From CAVSJJ01 sp963728395 (lineage in GTDB: Bacteria > Actinomycetota > Actinomycetes > Actinomycetales > Dermatophilaceae), in the NCBI GenBank assembly GCA_963728395.1, contig CAVSJJ010000003.1:806001-870000 (forward strand): 64,000 bases of DNA. The letters are read 5' to 3'. Positions 24,414-32,861 of this stretch are shown one piece after another. The notes under the pieces were generated by a model, which did not search any database, was not told where the DNA came from, and saw only the letters and a list, made by a program, of their open reading frames with translations. A program made the position numbers and the translations under genes. The first letter of the stretch is position 1. Each line of letters opens with the position of its first letter.

Positions 24414-27317
24414 TCAGCTGCAGCCGCTGGTCGAGCCGCACCCCTCGCAGACGTAGCAGGAACCGGCGGGACGCATCTTCGTCCCACAGGTCAGGCACAT
24501 CGGCGCGTCGGCGGCCTTGCCCTGGAACTTCTCGAGCAGGTCCTGCGAGGAGTGGATCTCGACGTCGACCTCGCGAGCGGACGCCGCGCCGGCGCCGAAC
24601 TTCACGTCACCGGAGTGGTCGGCGCGCTCGTCCTTCTTCTTGGCGGTCGTCGCGACGCCCTGGCTGTAGGACTCCATCTCGGACTCGATCTCCTCGTCCG
24701 ACTCCTCGTCGCTGGACTCGGTGTAGGACCCCGTCTCGAGCTGACGGGCCCGCTCCTCGGCGGTGTGGATGCCCATGAACGAACGGGTGTCGAAGTCGAG
24801 GTGGTCCAGGGCGAGGCGCCGGAAGACGTAGTCCATGATCGACTGCGCCATCCGCACGTCCGGGTCGTCGGTCAGGCCGGCCGGCTCGAACCGCATGTTC
24901 GTGAACTTCTCGACGAACGTCTCGAGCGGCACGCCGTACTGGAGTGCGACCGAGATGGCGATCGAGAAGGCGTCCATGACCCCGGCGAGGGTGGAGCCCT
25001 GCTTGCCGAACTTGAGGAACAGCTCGCCGAGCCGGCCGTCGTCGTAGGTGCCGGCGGTGAGGTAGCCCTCGGCGCCGCCCACGGCGAAGGACGTCGTCTG
25101 CGAGGCACGCCGTTTTGGCAGCCGCTCGCGGACCGGACGGTACTCGATGACCTTCTCGACGGCCGCGGCCTTCGCCTCCGCCGAGGCCTTGGCATCCTTG
25201 GCGGTCGAACCTCCGTCGGACAGCGGCTGGCCGACCTTGCAGTTGTCCCGGTAGACCGCGAGCGCCTTGAGGCCGAGCTTCCAGCCCTGGAGGTAGACCT
25301 CCGCGATGTCCTCGACGGTCGCCGTCTCGGGCAGGTTGACGGTCTTGGAGATCGCACCGGAGAGGAACGGTTGGACCGCCGCCATCATCCGCACGTGACC
25401 CATCGGAGCGATCGCCCGGGCGCCCATCGCCGTGTCGAAGACCTCGTAGTGCTCCGGCTTGAGGCCCGGGGCGTCGATGACATGGCCCTTGTCGGCGATG
25501 TACTCGACGATCGCCTCGACGGTCTCCTCGGCATACCCGAGCTTGCGCAGGGCCCGCGGGATGGTGAGGTTGACGATCTGCATCGAGCCGCCGCCGACGA
25601 GCTTCTTGAACTTCACCAGCGAGAAGTCCGGCTCGATGCCGGTCGTGTCGCAGTCCATCATGAAGCCGATCGTCCCGGTCGGCGCGAGCAGCGACGCCTG
25701 GGCGTTGCGGAAGCCGTTCTTCTCCCCGGTCTTGACGACGTCGTCCCACGCCCTCGTCGCGACCCGGTGGATGTCCTTGTCCATCGTGTGCATGGTCCGC
25801 AGCGCGTCGTTGGCGGCCTGGTGCTTGCGCATCACCCGCTTGTGCGCGTCGGCGTTGCGAGCGTAGCCGGCATACGGGCCGACGACCGCCGCGAGCTCGG
25901 CCGAGCGGCGGTATGCCGCGGCGGTGAGCAGCGAGGTGATGCTCGCCGCGAGTGCCCGGCCCCCCTCGGAGTCGTAGCCGTGGCCGGTCGCCATGAGCAG
26001 GGCGCCGAGGTTGGCGTAGCCGATGCCGAGCTGGCGGTAGTCGCGCGTCGTCCGGGCGATCGCCTCGGTCGGGAAGTCCGCGAAGCTGATCGAGATGTCC
26101 ATCGCGGTGATGACGAGCTCGCTCACCTTGGCGAAGGTCTCGGCGTCGAAGGTGTCGTCGTCGCGGAGGAACTTCAGCAGGTTGAGGCTGGCGAGGTTGC
26201 ACGAGGAGTTGTCGAGGGACATGTACTCGCTGCACGGGTTGGATGCGGTGATCCGGCCGGTCTCGGGGTTGGTGTGCCAGTCGTTGATCGTGTCGTCGTA
26301 CTGGATGCCGGGGTCGGCGCACTCCCAGGCGGCCTTGGCGATCCGCTTCCACAGCTCGCGGGCGTCGACCGTCTCGATGACCTCGCCGCTCTGCCGGGCG
26401 CGCAGCCCGAACCCGGTGCCGTCCTCGACGGCGCGCATGAACTCGTCGTTGACCCGGACCGAGTTGTTCGCGTTCTGGTACTGGACCGAGACGATGTCGC
26501 TGCCGCCGAGGTCCATGTCGAAGCCGGCGTCCCGCAGCGCGCGGATCTTGTCCTCCTCGCGCGCCTTGGTGTCGACGAACTCGACGATGTCGGGGTGGTC
26601 GACGTCGAGGACGACCATCTTCGCTGCCCGGCGGGTGGCGCCGCCGGACTTGATGGTCCCGGCGGAGGCATCGGCGCCGCGCATGAACGAGACCGGCCCG
26701 GAGGCGGTCCCACCCGAGGAGAGCAGCTCCTTGGAGGCGCGGATGCGGGAGAGGTTGAGGCCGGCACCGGAGCCGCCCTGGAAGATCTTCCCCTCCTCCT
26801 TGTACCAGTTGAGGATCGAGTCCATCGAGTCCTCGACGGAGAGGATGAAGCAGGCGCTGACCTGTTGGGGGCTCTTCGTGCCGACGTTGAACCAGACCGG
26901 GCTGTTGAAGCTGAAGATCTGGTGCAGCAGGGCGTAGGTCAGCTCGTGCTCGAACAGCTCGGCATCCTCGTCGGAGCCGAAGTAGCCGAAGTCCTTGCCC
27001 CCCTTGACGTAGGTCAGGACGACCCGGTCGATGAGCTGGCGCAGGCTCGACTCACGCTCCGGCGTGCCGACGGCGCCGCGGAAGTACTTCGTCGTGACGA
27101 TGGTGCTCGCGTTGATCGACCAGAAGTCGGGGAACTCGACGCCGCGCTGCTCGAAGATCGTCTCGCCGGTCTTCCAGTTCTGCTGGAGGACGTCGCGCTT
27201 CTCCCAGGTGACCTCGTCGTAGGGGTGCACGCCGGGCGTGGTGTAGATGCGCTCGATCGTGACGCCCCTGCCCTTGGGCTTGCGGGCACCTGCGTGTGCG
27301 CCGGCCGTCTCGGTCAT
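24414..27317 (-). CDS. nrdJ: Vitamin B12-dependent (class II) ribonucleoside-diphosphate reductase
   Basis: A 967-aa class II reductase that makes deoxyribonucleotides using adenosylcobalamin without oxygen dependence. Visible signatures: SPVWFNVGTKSPQQVSACFI, GGSGAGLNLSRIRASKE, ITASNPCSEYMSLDNSSCNL with an active-site Cys, and LLAPTGTIGFMMDCDTTGIE. The acidic Glu/Ser-rich tail precedes a C-terminal zinc-like element (CLTCGTKMRPAGSCYVCEGC). It follows nrdR by 127 bp and both are read from the promoter with NrdR boxes. The IS element ends ~100 bp downstream of its stop. Confidence 0.96.
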   Translation of the reverse strand: MTETAGAHAGARKPKGRGVTIERIYTTPGVHPYDEVTWEKRDVLQQNWKTGETIFEQRGVEFPDFWSINASTIVTTKYFRGAVGTPERESSLRQLIDRVVLTYVKGGKDFGYFGSDEDAELFEHELTYALLHQIFSFNSPVWFNVGTKSPQQVSACFILSVEDSMDSILNWYKEEGKIFQGGSGAGLNLSRIRASKELLSSGGTASGPVSFMRGADASAGTIKSGGATRRAAKMVVLDVDHPDIVEFVDTKAREEDKIRALRDAGFDMDLGGSDIVSVQYQNANNSVRVNDEFMRAVEDGTGFGLRARQSGEVIETVDARELWKRIAKAAWECADPGIQYDDTINDWHTNPETGRITASNPCSEYMSLDNSSCNLASLNLLKFLRDDDTFDAETFAKVSELVITAMDISISFADFPTEAIARTTRDYRQLGIGYANLGALLMATGHGYDSEGGRALAASITSLLTAAAYRRSAELAAVVGPYAGYARNADAHKRVMRKHQAANDALRTMHTMDKDIHRVATRAWDDVVKTGEKNGFRNAQASLLAPTGTIGFMMDCDTTGIEPDFSLVKFKKLVGGGSMQIVNLTIPRALRKLGYAEETVEAIVEYIADKGHVIDAPGLKPEHYEVFDTAMGARAIAPMGHVRMMAAVQPFLSGAISKTVNLPETATVEDIAEVYLQGWKLGLKALAVYRDNCKVGQPLSDGGSTAKDAKASAEAKAAAVEKVIEYRPVRERLPKRRASQTTSFAVGGAEGYLTAGTYDDGRLGELFLKFGKQGSTLAGVMDAFSIAISVALQYGVPLETFVEKFTNMRFEPAGLTDDPDVRMAQSIMDYVFRRLALDHLDFDTRSFMGIHTAEERARQLETGSYTESSDEESDEEIESEMESYSQGVATTAKKKDERADHSGDVKFGAGAASAREVDVEIHSSQDLLEKFQGKAADAPMCLTCGTKMRPAGSCYVCEGCGSTSGCS

Positions 27318-27444
27318 GCCGTTCCCTCACTCTTCTCCCCGACTCCCGGGGTCCCTGATTGCTGGTTCTCAGTCTCGTGGCGACCGCTGACAGCGGCCGG
27401 CCGTGGTGGTGCGGCGGGTGGGTCGGCGGCGGTATGCCGCGGCC

Positions 27445-27978
27445 TCAGCCCCCGACCGTCCCCGGCGCACCGGGCGGGGCGTCGCCCGGCGGTCCCGCTG
27501 GGACCCGCGCGCCGGGCTCCTCGCCGGTCGCCTCCCGCTCCGCGCGCAGGAGGGTGATGGCCGTCTCGAAGTCCTCGAGGTTGTCGAACGCCTGGTAGAC
27601 GCTGGCGAACCTCAGGTAGGCGACCTCGTCGAGCTCGCGCAGCGGCTCGAGCACCGCGAGGCCGACCTCGTGGGCCTCGACCTCGGCGCTGCCCTGGCTG
27701 CGCACGCTCTCCTCGACCCGTTGGGCGAGCAGAGCGAGCTGGTCCTCGGTGACCGGGCGCCCCTGACACGCCTTCCGGACGCCGACGAGGACCTTGCTCC
27801 GGCTGAACGGCTCCGAGGCCCCGGAGCGCTTGACCACGGTCAGGCTGGCGCTCTCGAGGGTGGTGAACCGGCGGCCGCACTCGGGACACTGACGGCGACG
27901 ACGGATCGAGGCGCCGTCGTCGGTGACCCGGGAGTCCATGACGCGGGAGTCCGTGTGGCGGCAGAACGGGCAGTGCAT
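27445..27978 (-). CDS. nrdR: Transcriptional repressor NrdR
   Basis: A 177-aa regulator starting at the ATG at 27978. The N-terminal zinc ribbon is MHCPFCRHTDSRVMDSR with RRRRQCPECGRRFTT; an ATP-cone domain follows (LTVVKRSGASEPFSRSKVLV to FRFASVYQAF-like region). It senses dATP/ATP and represses ribonucleotide reductase genes. The tail of ~25 residues is Pro/Gly-rich and unstructured. It is the first gene of nrdRJ. Confidence 0.95.
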   Translation of the reverse strand: MHCPFCRHTDSRVMDSRVTDDGASIRRRRQCPECGRRFTTLESASLTVVKRSGASEPFSRSKVLVGVRKACQGRPVTEDQLALLAQRVEESVRSQGSAEVEAHEVGLAVLEPLRELDEVAYLRFASVYQAFDNLEDFETAITLLRAEREATGEEPGARVPAGPPGDAPPGAPGTVGG

Positions 27979-28058
27979 GGCTCGCTCCTCTCCGCCCCGC
28001 TGGGGACGACTCGGTGGATGGACCTGGGGGAAAGATGTGGAAAAGTCGGTTCGCCGGT

Positions 28059-28106
28059 GCACTACATGTGGACGAATGACAACCGTGTAACCACAAGATG
28101 TAGTGG
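28059..28106 (-). promoter_or_regulatory. Pair of NrdR boxes upstream of nrdRJ
   Basis: Box 2, CCACAAGATGTAGTGG (28091-28106), matches the NrdR consensus aCACwAnATnTwGTGt closely. Box 1, GCACTACATGTGGACG (28059-28074), matches its left half well and its right half weakly. The gap is 16 bp, the spacing expected for cooperative NrdR binding. They lie ~80-130 bp before nrdR, predicting autorepression of the operon. Confidence 0.8.
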
Positions 28107-28351
28107 CTATCCTGACCCACCGACGGACAACGTGCAACCTCTTCGGGGATATTCCTCGCCGGGAGCGCGTCCGCGCAGGTCAACGGCCTCCTCACGTGAC
28201 CCGGGGGCCTCCCGTTGGGCGTGTCGCAGCACCACCACTGGCCCCCCGTGAGCGCTGGGGCACCACATCTGGGGCCGGATGCTGGCGGAGACGACCGGCA
28301 TTCCGGACGCTCGGACGAGCACCCGCCCGCGAGCGCGGCGGCCGGGGCCGG

Positions 28352-28921
28352 TCAGAGCTCCGGGCCCTCGCCGCGGAGCTTGTCGACCTCCGCCATCGCG
28401 TCGCGCAGCCGCCCGAGCCACTCGTCGGCGTGCTCGCCGACGAGCCGGACGCACCAGGCGAGGGCGTCGGAGCGAGACCGGGCGACCCCGGCGTCGACGA
28501 GCGTGTCGAGGACCCGGCGCTCGGGCTGGCGCAGCCGGGTCATCGTCGGCACGGCGAGGTGAGTGAACAGCTCGGCGCGATCGCCCACCCGGGCGCCCCA
28601 GGCGACCTTGCGGTCATACCGTCGCTCGGCCTCCTGGGCGATCCCGATCCGCTCCTCGCGGGTCTCGGCCCGGAACCGGCCGATCCGACCCTCGGCCTCG
28701 GCGCCGGTGCTCGTCTCGTCCGCCAGCGTTCCGACGACGGTGATCTCCTCGCGGTCGACGGTGACCTCGACCTCGGTGAACCAGCCCTCGGGTAGCCGCC
28801 CGGCGAACCAGGCCGAGGCATCGTCGGCCGGAGGCACGTCGGCCTGCTGCCAGCCACCGGGGCGACCGAAACCACGTCCCCGGCCTCCGCCCCGCATCTG
28901 GGGCCCTCTGTGCTGTGTCAT
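28352..28921 (-). CDS. Conserved actinobacterial hypothetical protein
   Basis: A 189-aa protein from the ATG at 28921 (AAAGGG upstream). It has a Gly/Arg-rich N-terminus (RGGGRGRGFGRPGGW), then DDASAWFAGRLPEGWF, a beta-rich part VEVTVDREEITVVGTLAD, a charged helix, and LVDAGVARSRSDALAWCVRLV with a ribbon-helix-helix-like look. I know it only as a recurring actinobacterial family without assigned function. The three TTACA repeats just upstream suggest a dedicated regulator. Confidence 0.7.
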   Translation of the reverse strand: MTQHRGPQMRGGGRGRGFGRPGGWQQADVPPADDASAWFAGRLPEGWFTEVEVTVDREEITVVGTLADETSTGAEAEGRIGRFRAETREERIGIAQEAERRYDRKVAWGARVGDRAELFTHLAVPTMTRLRQPERRVLDTLVDAGVARSRSDALAWCVRLVGEHADEWLGRLRDAMAEVDKLRGEGPEL

Positions 28922-28935
28922 GGCCGTCCCTTTCA

Positions 28936-28956
28936 TTACACTGTTACATAGTTACA
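28936..28956 (-). promoter_or_regulatory. Three TTACA/TGTAA repeats at 8-bp period
   Basis: TTACA occurs at 28936-28940, 28944-28948 and 28952-28956 (TGTAA on the transcribed strand), directly upstream of the start at 28921. This AT-rich patch is unusual in the window. It looks like an operator, perhaps for a PadR- or GntR-type factor, with no such gene nearby. Confidence 0.5.
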
Positions 28957-29056
28957 TTACTGCACAACCCCGGGCGGCAGACCGGCATTCCCCCTCGTCG
29001 ACGAGGCCGCCGTCCACCCGCTCGTCGCCGTCGGGCCGGATCGGCACACTGATGGA

Positions 29057-30151
29057 ATGCCGACCCGCGACCGCGCCTGGCTCGTCCGACGGCGGCTGGC
29101 GACCCAGCGCCTGTCGGGTCCCGCCCTCCCCCGCGCCGTCGATGCCATCCGGCTCCTCACGGCCGTCCAGGCCCAGGACGCCCCGATGGCCGCATGGTCC
29201 CTTGGCATGCGGACCCGGCGCCGGACCCGGGCCGCCGTTCTCGCCGAGCAGGCCGCGGGCGGCTTCGTCCGGACCCACGTCCTGCGCCCGACCTGGCACC
29301 TCGTCGCGGCCGAGGACCTGCGATGGCTGCTCCGCCTCACCGCCGGCCGGGTCGAGTCGGGAACGGCTGGTCGGCACCGCCAGCTCGGCCTCGACGCCCC
29401 CGCGCTGGGCGGCGGGCTCGAGCTCCTGTCCGGCCTGCTCGCCGGCGGCGCGCGGCCGACCCGCGCCGAGCTCGGGCCCGCGCTCGCGGCGGGCGGCTTC
29501 CCCGGCCCCGGTGAGCGGGTCGGCCACCTGCTCCTCGTCGCCGAGCTGCGCGGCCTCATCTGCTCGGGGCCGCCACGGGACGGCACGCACACCTACGCCC
29601 TGCTCGAGGAGGTCCTCCCGGCCGGCCCGAGCGACGGGCTCGACGGCGAGGAGGCGGTCACGACGCTCGTCCACCGCTTCGTCGGAGGCCACGGCCCGGT
29701 CGGTGAGCGCGACCTCGCCCGGTGGTGCACCCTCGGGCTGACCGAGATCCGTCGGGCCCTCGCGGCGCTGAGTGACGCCGTCCGGTCCGTGGACATCGAG
29801 GGCGAGACCCTCTGGTACGACCCGGCCGTCGCGGCGCGGCCGACGCGGCATCATGCCGGCTACCTGCTGCCCGCCTTCGACGAGGCCTTCCTCAGCTACG
29901 CCTCACTCGGCTTCCCCCGCAGCAACGCGCAGGTCCGGCGCACCGGGATGGCCGCCCGGAACGGCGGAGGGGTCGTCGTCGTGGACGGTCGCGACATCGG
30001 CATGTTCACCCGGACGATGACCGCCAAGGGTGTCACCGTCACCCTGCGCGCGGACCACCGCTGGAGCCGGGCCGAGCGGGACGCCGCCGCCGAGGCGTCC
30101 AGCCGGCTCGGCCGATTCGTCGGCCGGAACCTCATCCTCGCCTGGGAGTGA
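29057..30151 (+). CDS. Winged-helix DNA-binding protein, AlkZ-like (HTH_42) family
   Basis: A 364-aa protein. The family pattern is clear: LVRRRLATQRLSG at the start, AVQAQDAPMAAWSLGMR, FVRTHVLRPTWHLVAAEDL, LLPAFDEAFLSYASLG, and an end with SRLGRFVGRNLILAWE. Related AlkZ/YcaQ proteins unhook DNA interstrand crosslinks as glycosylases; their catalytic QxQ-type motif may correspond to the Q-A-Q in AVQAQDAP. A repair function is inferred. It stands alone before the SOS genes. Confidence 0.85.
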   Translation: MPTRDRAWLVRRRLATQRLSGPALPRAVDAIRLLTAVQAQDAPMAAWSLGMRTRRRTRAAVLAEQAAGGFVRTHVLRPTWHLVAAEDLRWLLRLTAGRVESGTAGRHRQLGLDAPALGGGLELLSGLLAGGARPTRAELGPALAAGGFPGPGERVGHLLLVAELRGLICSGPPRDGTHTYALLEEVLPAGPSDGLDGEEAVTTLVHRFVGGHGPVGERDLARWCTLGLTEIRRALAALSDAVRSVDIEGETLWYDPAVAARPTRHHAGYLLPAFDEAFLSYASLGFPRSNAQVRRTGMAARNGGGVVVVDGRDIGMFTRTMTAKGVTVTLRADHRWSRAERDAAAEASSRLGRFVGRNLILAWE

Positions 30152-30168
30152 GGCAGAGCGGACAGCAC

Positions 30169-30213
30169 GAAGGGCGCCGAACCGCCCCTGCTGGGTCCGA
30201 CGCCCTTCGGCGC
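30169..30213. terminator. Hairpin between convergent genes (two alternative stems)
   Basis: GAAGGGCG (30169-30176) can pair with CGCCCTTC (30201-30208). A second, overlapping stem pairs GCGCCGAA (30174-30181) with TTCGGCGC (30206-30213). They are mutually exclusive, and both would end transcription between the AlkZ-like gene and the LysM gene. Confidence 0.5.
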
Positions 30214-30231
30214 TGAGTCGGGTCGAGGGAC

Positions 30232-30654
30232 TCAGGTCTGCGGGATCACGAGCGTCTGCCCGGCCGTGATCGTCGTCGTGTTGAGCTGGTTGGCCACCCG
30301 GATCGCCGCCATCGCCTCGCCCAGCGACAGCCCGGGAAGCTCGGTGGCCGCGAGGCCGGACAGGGTCTGTCCGGGTCGGACGGTCACGGTGTGGGTGACC
30401 GGCGCCGGCACCGACGGGCCGGAGATCGCGAAGCCTCCGACGGCGATGGCGAGAACGACGAAGAGGGCGGCGAGCGCGAGCCGGCCCCGGCGGGTGAGCC
30501 GCAGCCCGCCACCGGTGGCGGCCGCTCCCGACGGGACGAGGACGAGATGGGATCGGTGCTCGCGCCGGGCCGGCTCCCCCGCGCGGCCGGGGCGACGCCC
30601 GGACGGCGCCGGGGCGGCATACCCACTCCTGCCCTCCCACACGACTGCGCTCAT
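30232..30654 (-). CDS. LysM-domain membrane protein, ChiZ/YneA-like SOS cell-division inhibitor
   Basis: A 140-aa protein from the ATG at 30654, with GGAGGAG upstream. It has a cytoplasmic Arg-rich N-terminus, one membrane helix (LALAALFVVLAIAVGGFAI), and an external LysM domain (THTVTVRPGQTLSGLAATEL to QTLVIPQT). Position divergent from lexA across SOS boxes is the arrangement of chiZ (Rv2719c) in mycobacteria and yneA in Bacillus, which stop septation during DNA damage. That function is inferred from domain and context. Confidence 0.8.
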   Translation of the reverse strand: MSAVVWEGRSGYAAPAPSGRRPGRAGEPARREHRSHLVLVPSGAAATGGGLRLTRRGRLALAALFVVLAIAVGGFAISGPSVPAPVTHTVTVRPGQTLSGLAATELPGLSLGEAMAAIRVANQLNTTTITAGQTLVIPQT

Positions 30655-30689
30655 CGTCTCCTCCATCCCGGCCGCCACGGCGAGCCTAG

Positions 30690-30774
30690 TCGAACCTGTG
30701 TTCGATCGAACGTCTGATCGATTTGTAGCACGGACCGGCGGGTCGATCAAGACACGCATCGAACAGATGTTTGA
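30690..30774. promoter_or_regulatory. LexA (SOS) boxes in the lexA/LysM divergent promoter
   Basis: TCGAACCTGTGTTCGA (30690-30705) is a perfect actinobacterial SOS box TCGAAC-N4-GTTCGA. TCGAACAGATGTTTGA (30759-30774) has one mismatch. A weaker third copy, TCGAACGTCTGATCGA, abuts the first (30706-30721). The perfect box is 36 bp from the LysM start, and the second is 168 bp from lexA. Confidence 0.9.
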
Positions 30775-30941
30775 AACCTGTGTCCGATCTCCGTACTCTT
30801 TCGTCACGTCGACAAGCCAAGCAGGCCCCACCGACAGCCCTGGCGTAATGCGGTCCCCGAGCATCTCGGGACCGGCCTCGCCGGGCTCGCCGAGTCACCC
30901 GCATGGAGCCCGTCGGCAGCCCATCGACAGCGAGGTTCGCC

Positions 30942-31703
30942 ATGGCCGACCGACCCGACACCCGCCCCGACGACCGGTCCGACGCGGTCGCCGAGGTCCA
31001 CGAGCTGCCCGAGCGGGACCGCGGCGACGGCCTCACCGTCCGCCAGCGCCGGGTCCTGGAGGTCATCCGCAACTCGGTCGACCGCCGCGGCTACCCTCCG
31101 AGCCTGCGCGAGATCGGCGAGGCCGTCGGGCTCACCTCGCCCAGCTCGGTCGCCCATCAGCTCTCGACCCTCGAGCGCAAGGGCTACCTGCGCCGTGACC
31201 CCAACCGGCCGCGGGCCATCGAGGTCGTCTCGCCCGACACGCCCACCGAGGGCCGGGGCTACCGAGCGGCGGTCGCCACGGCCACCGACGCCGAGCACGA
31301 CGTGACCGGGATCGGCGACGAGCGCCCCGAGGCCTCCTACGTCCCCGTCCTCGGCCGGATCGCCGCCGGCGTGCCGATCACCGCCGAGGAGCTCGTCGAG
31401 GACGTCTTCCCGCTCCCCCGCCAGATCGTCGGCGAGGGCGCCCTCTTCCTGCTCCAGGTCGTCGGCGACTCGATGGTCGACGCGGCGATCTGCGACGGCG
31501 ACTGGGTCGTCGTCCGCCAGCAGCCGACGGCCGACAACGGCGACATCGTCGCGGCCATGCTGGAGAACGAGGCGACGGTCAAGACCTTCAAGCGCCGGGA
31601 CGGCCACGTGTGGCTACTCCCGCACAACCCCGCCTTCGACCCGATCGACGGCGACCACGCGACGATCCTCGGGAAGGTGACGGCGGTCCTGCGCCGGGTC
31701 TGA
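30942..31703 (+). CDS. lexA: SOS repressor LexA
   Basis: A 253-aa repressor; I prefer the ATG at 30942, which has GAGG 6 nt upstream, over one at 30903. A winged HTH is at ~31-93 (LTVRQRRVLEVIRNSVDRRG, YPPSLREIGEAVGLTSPSSV). The self-cleavage bond is Ala142-Gly143 in GRIAAGVPI, with nucleophile Ser177 (VVGDSMVDAAI) and Lys214 (EATVKTFKRR). The linker is longer than in E. coli LexA, as usual in actinobacteria. It represses DNA-damage genes and itself through the upstream boxes. Confidence 0.96.
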   Translation: MADRPDTRPDDRSDAVAEVHELPERDRGDGLTVRQRRVLEVIRNSVDRRGYPPSLREIGEAVGLTSPSSVAHQLSTLERKGYLRRDPNRPRAIEVVSPDTPTEGRGYRAAVATATDAEHDVTGIGDERPEASYVPVLGRIAAGVPITAEELVEDVFPLPRQIVGEGALFLLQVVGDSMVDAAICDGDWVVVRQQPTADNGDIVAAMLENEATVKTFKRRDGHVWLLPHNPAFDPIDGDHATILGKVTAVLRRV

Positions 31704-31743
31704 GTGGCCCGCGGGCGAGCCGGTCCGGCATCGGTCGGGCTCC

Positions 31744-31760
31744 GGCCCGGGCGCCGGGCC
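31744..31760 (+). terminator. Small GC hairpin after lexA
   Basis: GGCCCGG (31744-31750), GCG loop, CCGGGCC (31754-31760), followed by a C-run. It sits between lexA and the convergent DUF4259 gene. Confidence 0.4.
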
Positions 31761-31773
31761 CCCCCGGGCGCGC

Positions 31774-32196
31774 TCAGGCCGGGATGCCGCCGAGCCGCCG
31801 CACCGTCGGCTCCAGCAGCGCCCGCACGGCGGCGAGAGAGTGGTCCCGCTCCCACAGCTGCCACAACTCGTTGTCCTGCGGCACCATCGCCCGGGTGAGG
31901 ACCCGGCGTGCCACGTCGGCGAGGGACGGGTCGAGGGGCACGACCTCACCGCGGACCCACTCCGGGAGGTCGGGCTCGGCGCACGGGAGGTCGGGGTTGA
32001 GCGAGATCGAGACGACCGCCGCGGCCGCGATGGCCTCCGACATCTTCGGCGCGTCGACGTAGCCGCGGTCTCCGAGGACCTGATCCAGCGCGGCGCGCAG
32101 CAACTCGGGACGGTCGGCCGGCTCGGCATCCTCGATCTCGTCGAGGAAGTCCAGAGCGTCGTCATTGTCGAACGGACCGAACCCGAACGCTCCCAT
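31774..32196 (-). CDS. DUF4259 domain-containing protein
   Basis: A 140-aa acidic cytosolic protein. The opening MGAFGFGPFDNDDALDFLDE is the hallmark of DUF4259, and LGDRGYVDAPKMSEAIAAAA continues the family pattern. It has no known function. A 161-bp gap with no coding sense separates it from the acetyltransferase gene on the same strand. Confidence 0.85.
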   Translation of the reverse strand: MGAFGFGPFDNDDALDFLDEIEDAEPADRPELLRAALDQVLGDRGYVDAPKMSEAIAAAAVVSISLNPDLPCAEPDLPEWVRGEVVPLDPSLADVARRVLTRAMVPQDNELWQLWERDHSLAAVRALLEPTVRRLGGIPA

Positions 32197-32357
32197 GACG
32201 CCCCTCCTGCATGCCGGTGGGCCGGCGCATCGCCCGGCCTTGCGCCGATGCTAGGCAGACCGACGGGGGGCGGCGGCGGGGGTGTGCCCGGGCTCACCTC
32301 GTCAGGGCCCACTTTGTGGGACGACTCACCTCGGCGGCCGTTCCGACGTGGCGACCG

Positions 32358-32861
32358 TCACGCCGGCGGCGGCGGAAACCGTTGGTACCAGGCCGTATCC
32401 ACCCAGTGGTCGAACTTGTTGCCGACGTCGCGCAGGACCCCGACGAGCTCGAAGCCCACCGACCGGTGCAGGGCCTCGCTCGCCTCGTTGGGGCGGGCGA
32501 CGACGGCGACCTCCGTGTGGACCCCTGCGGCATCGAGCCGGGCGAGCAGCTGGTCGTAGAGCAGCCGTCCCACCCGGCGTCCGCGCGCGTGCTGGGCGAC
32601 GTAGACGCTCGTCTCGCGGGTGCCGGCATACGCCGGTCGCGGGCGGAACGGGCCGGAGAGGGCGTAGCCGAGGACGATCTCGTCCGCCACGGCGACGAGG
32701 AAGGCGTCGGCCGGACCGAGGGCCGCCATGACGGACCCGAGGTAGGTCGCGCCCCGCTCCTCGGTGTCGAAGGTTGCGACGGTGTCCCGGACGCACTGGT
32801 CGTAGATCGCGGCGACGGCCGGCACGTCGGCCGGGGTCGCGTCACGGACGGTCGGCGTCAT
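32358..32861 (-). CDS. GNAT-family N-acetyltransferase (phosphinothricin acetyltransferase-like)
   Basis: A 167-aa acetyltransferase from the ATG at 32861. The pattern RDATPADVPAVAAIYDQCV, TFDTEERG, YVAQHARGRRVGRLLYDQLL (acetyl-CoA loop) and NEASEALHRSVGFELVGVLRDVGNKFDHWVDTAWYQ is that of the Pat/Bar/YwnH group. Substrates of such enzymes include amino acid analogues. Its start overlaps the end of the sirtuin gene by 20 nt, so the two are co-translated. Confidence 0.87.
   Translation of the reverse strand: MTPTVRDATPADVPAVAAIYDQCVRDTVATFDTEERGATYLGSVMAALGPADAFLVAVADEIVLGYALSGPFRPRPAYAGTRETSVYVAQHARGRRVGRLLYDQLLARLDAAGVHTEVAVVARPNEASEALHRSVGFELVGVLRDVGNKFDHWVDTAWYQRFPPPPA

Noticed and set aside
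24303..27557. Plus-strand open frame of 1084 codons
   Set aside because: It is the antisense shadow of nrdJ; the minus strand encodes the complete reductase.
28107..28351. Cobalamin riboswitch near the B12-dependent reductase
   Set aside because: No B12-box-like segment is visible; paired NrdR boxes explain the regulation.
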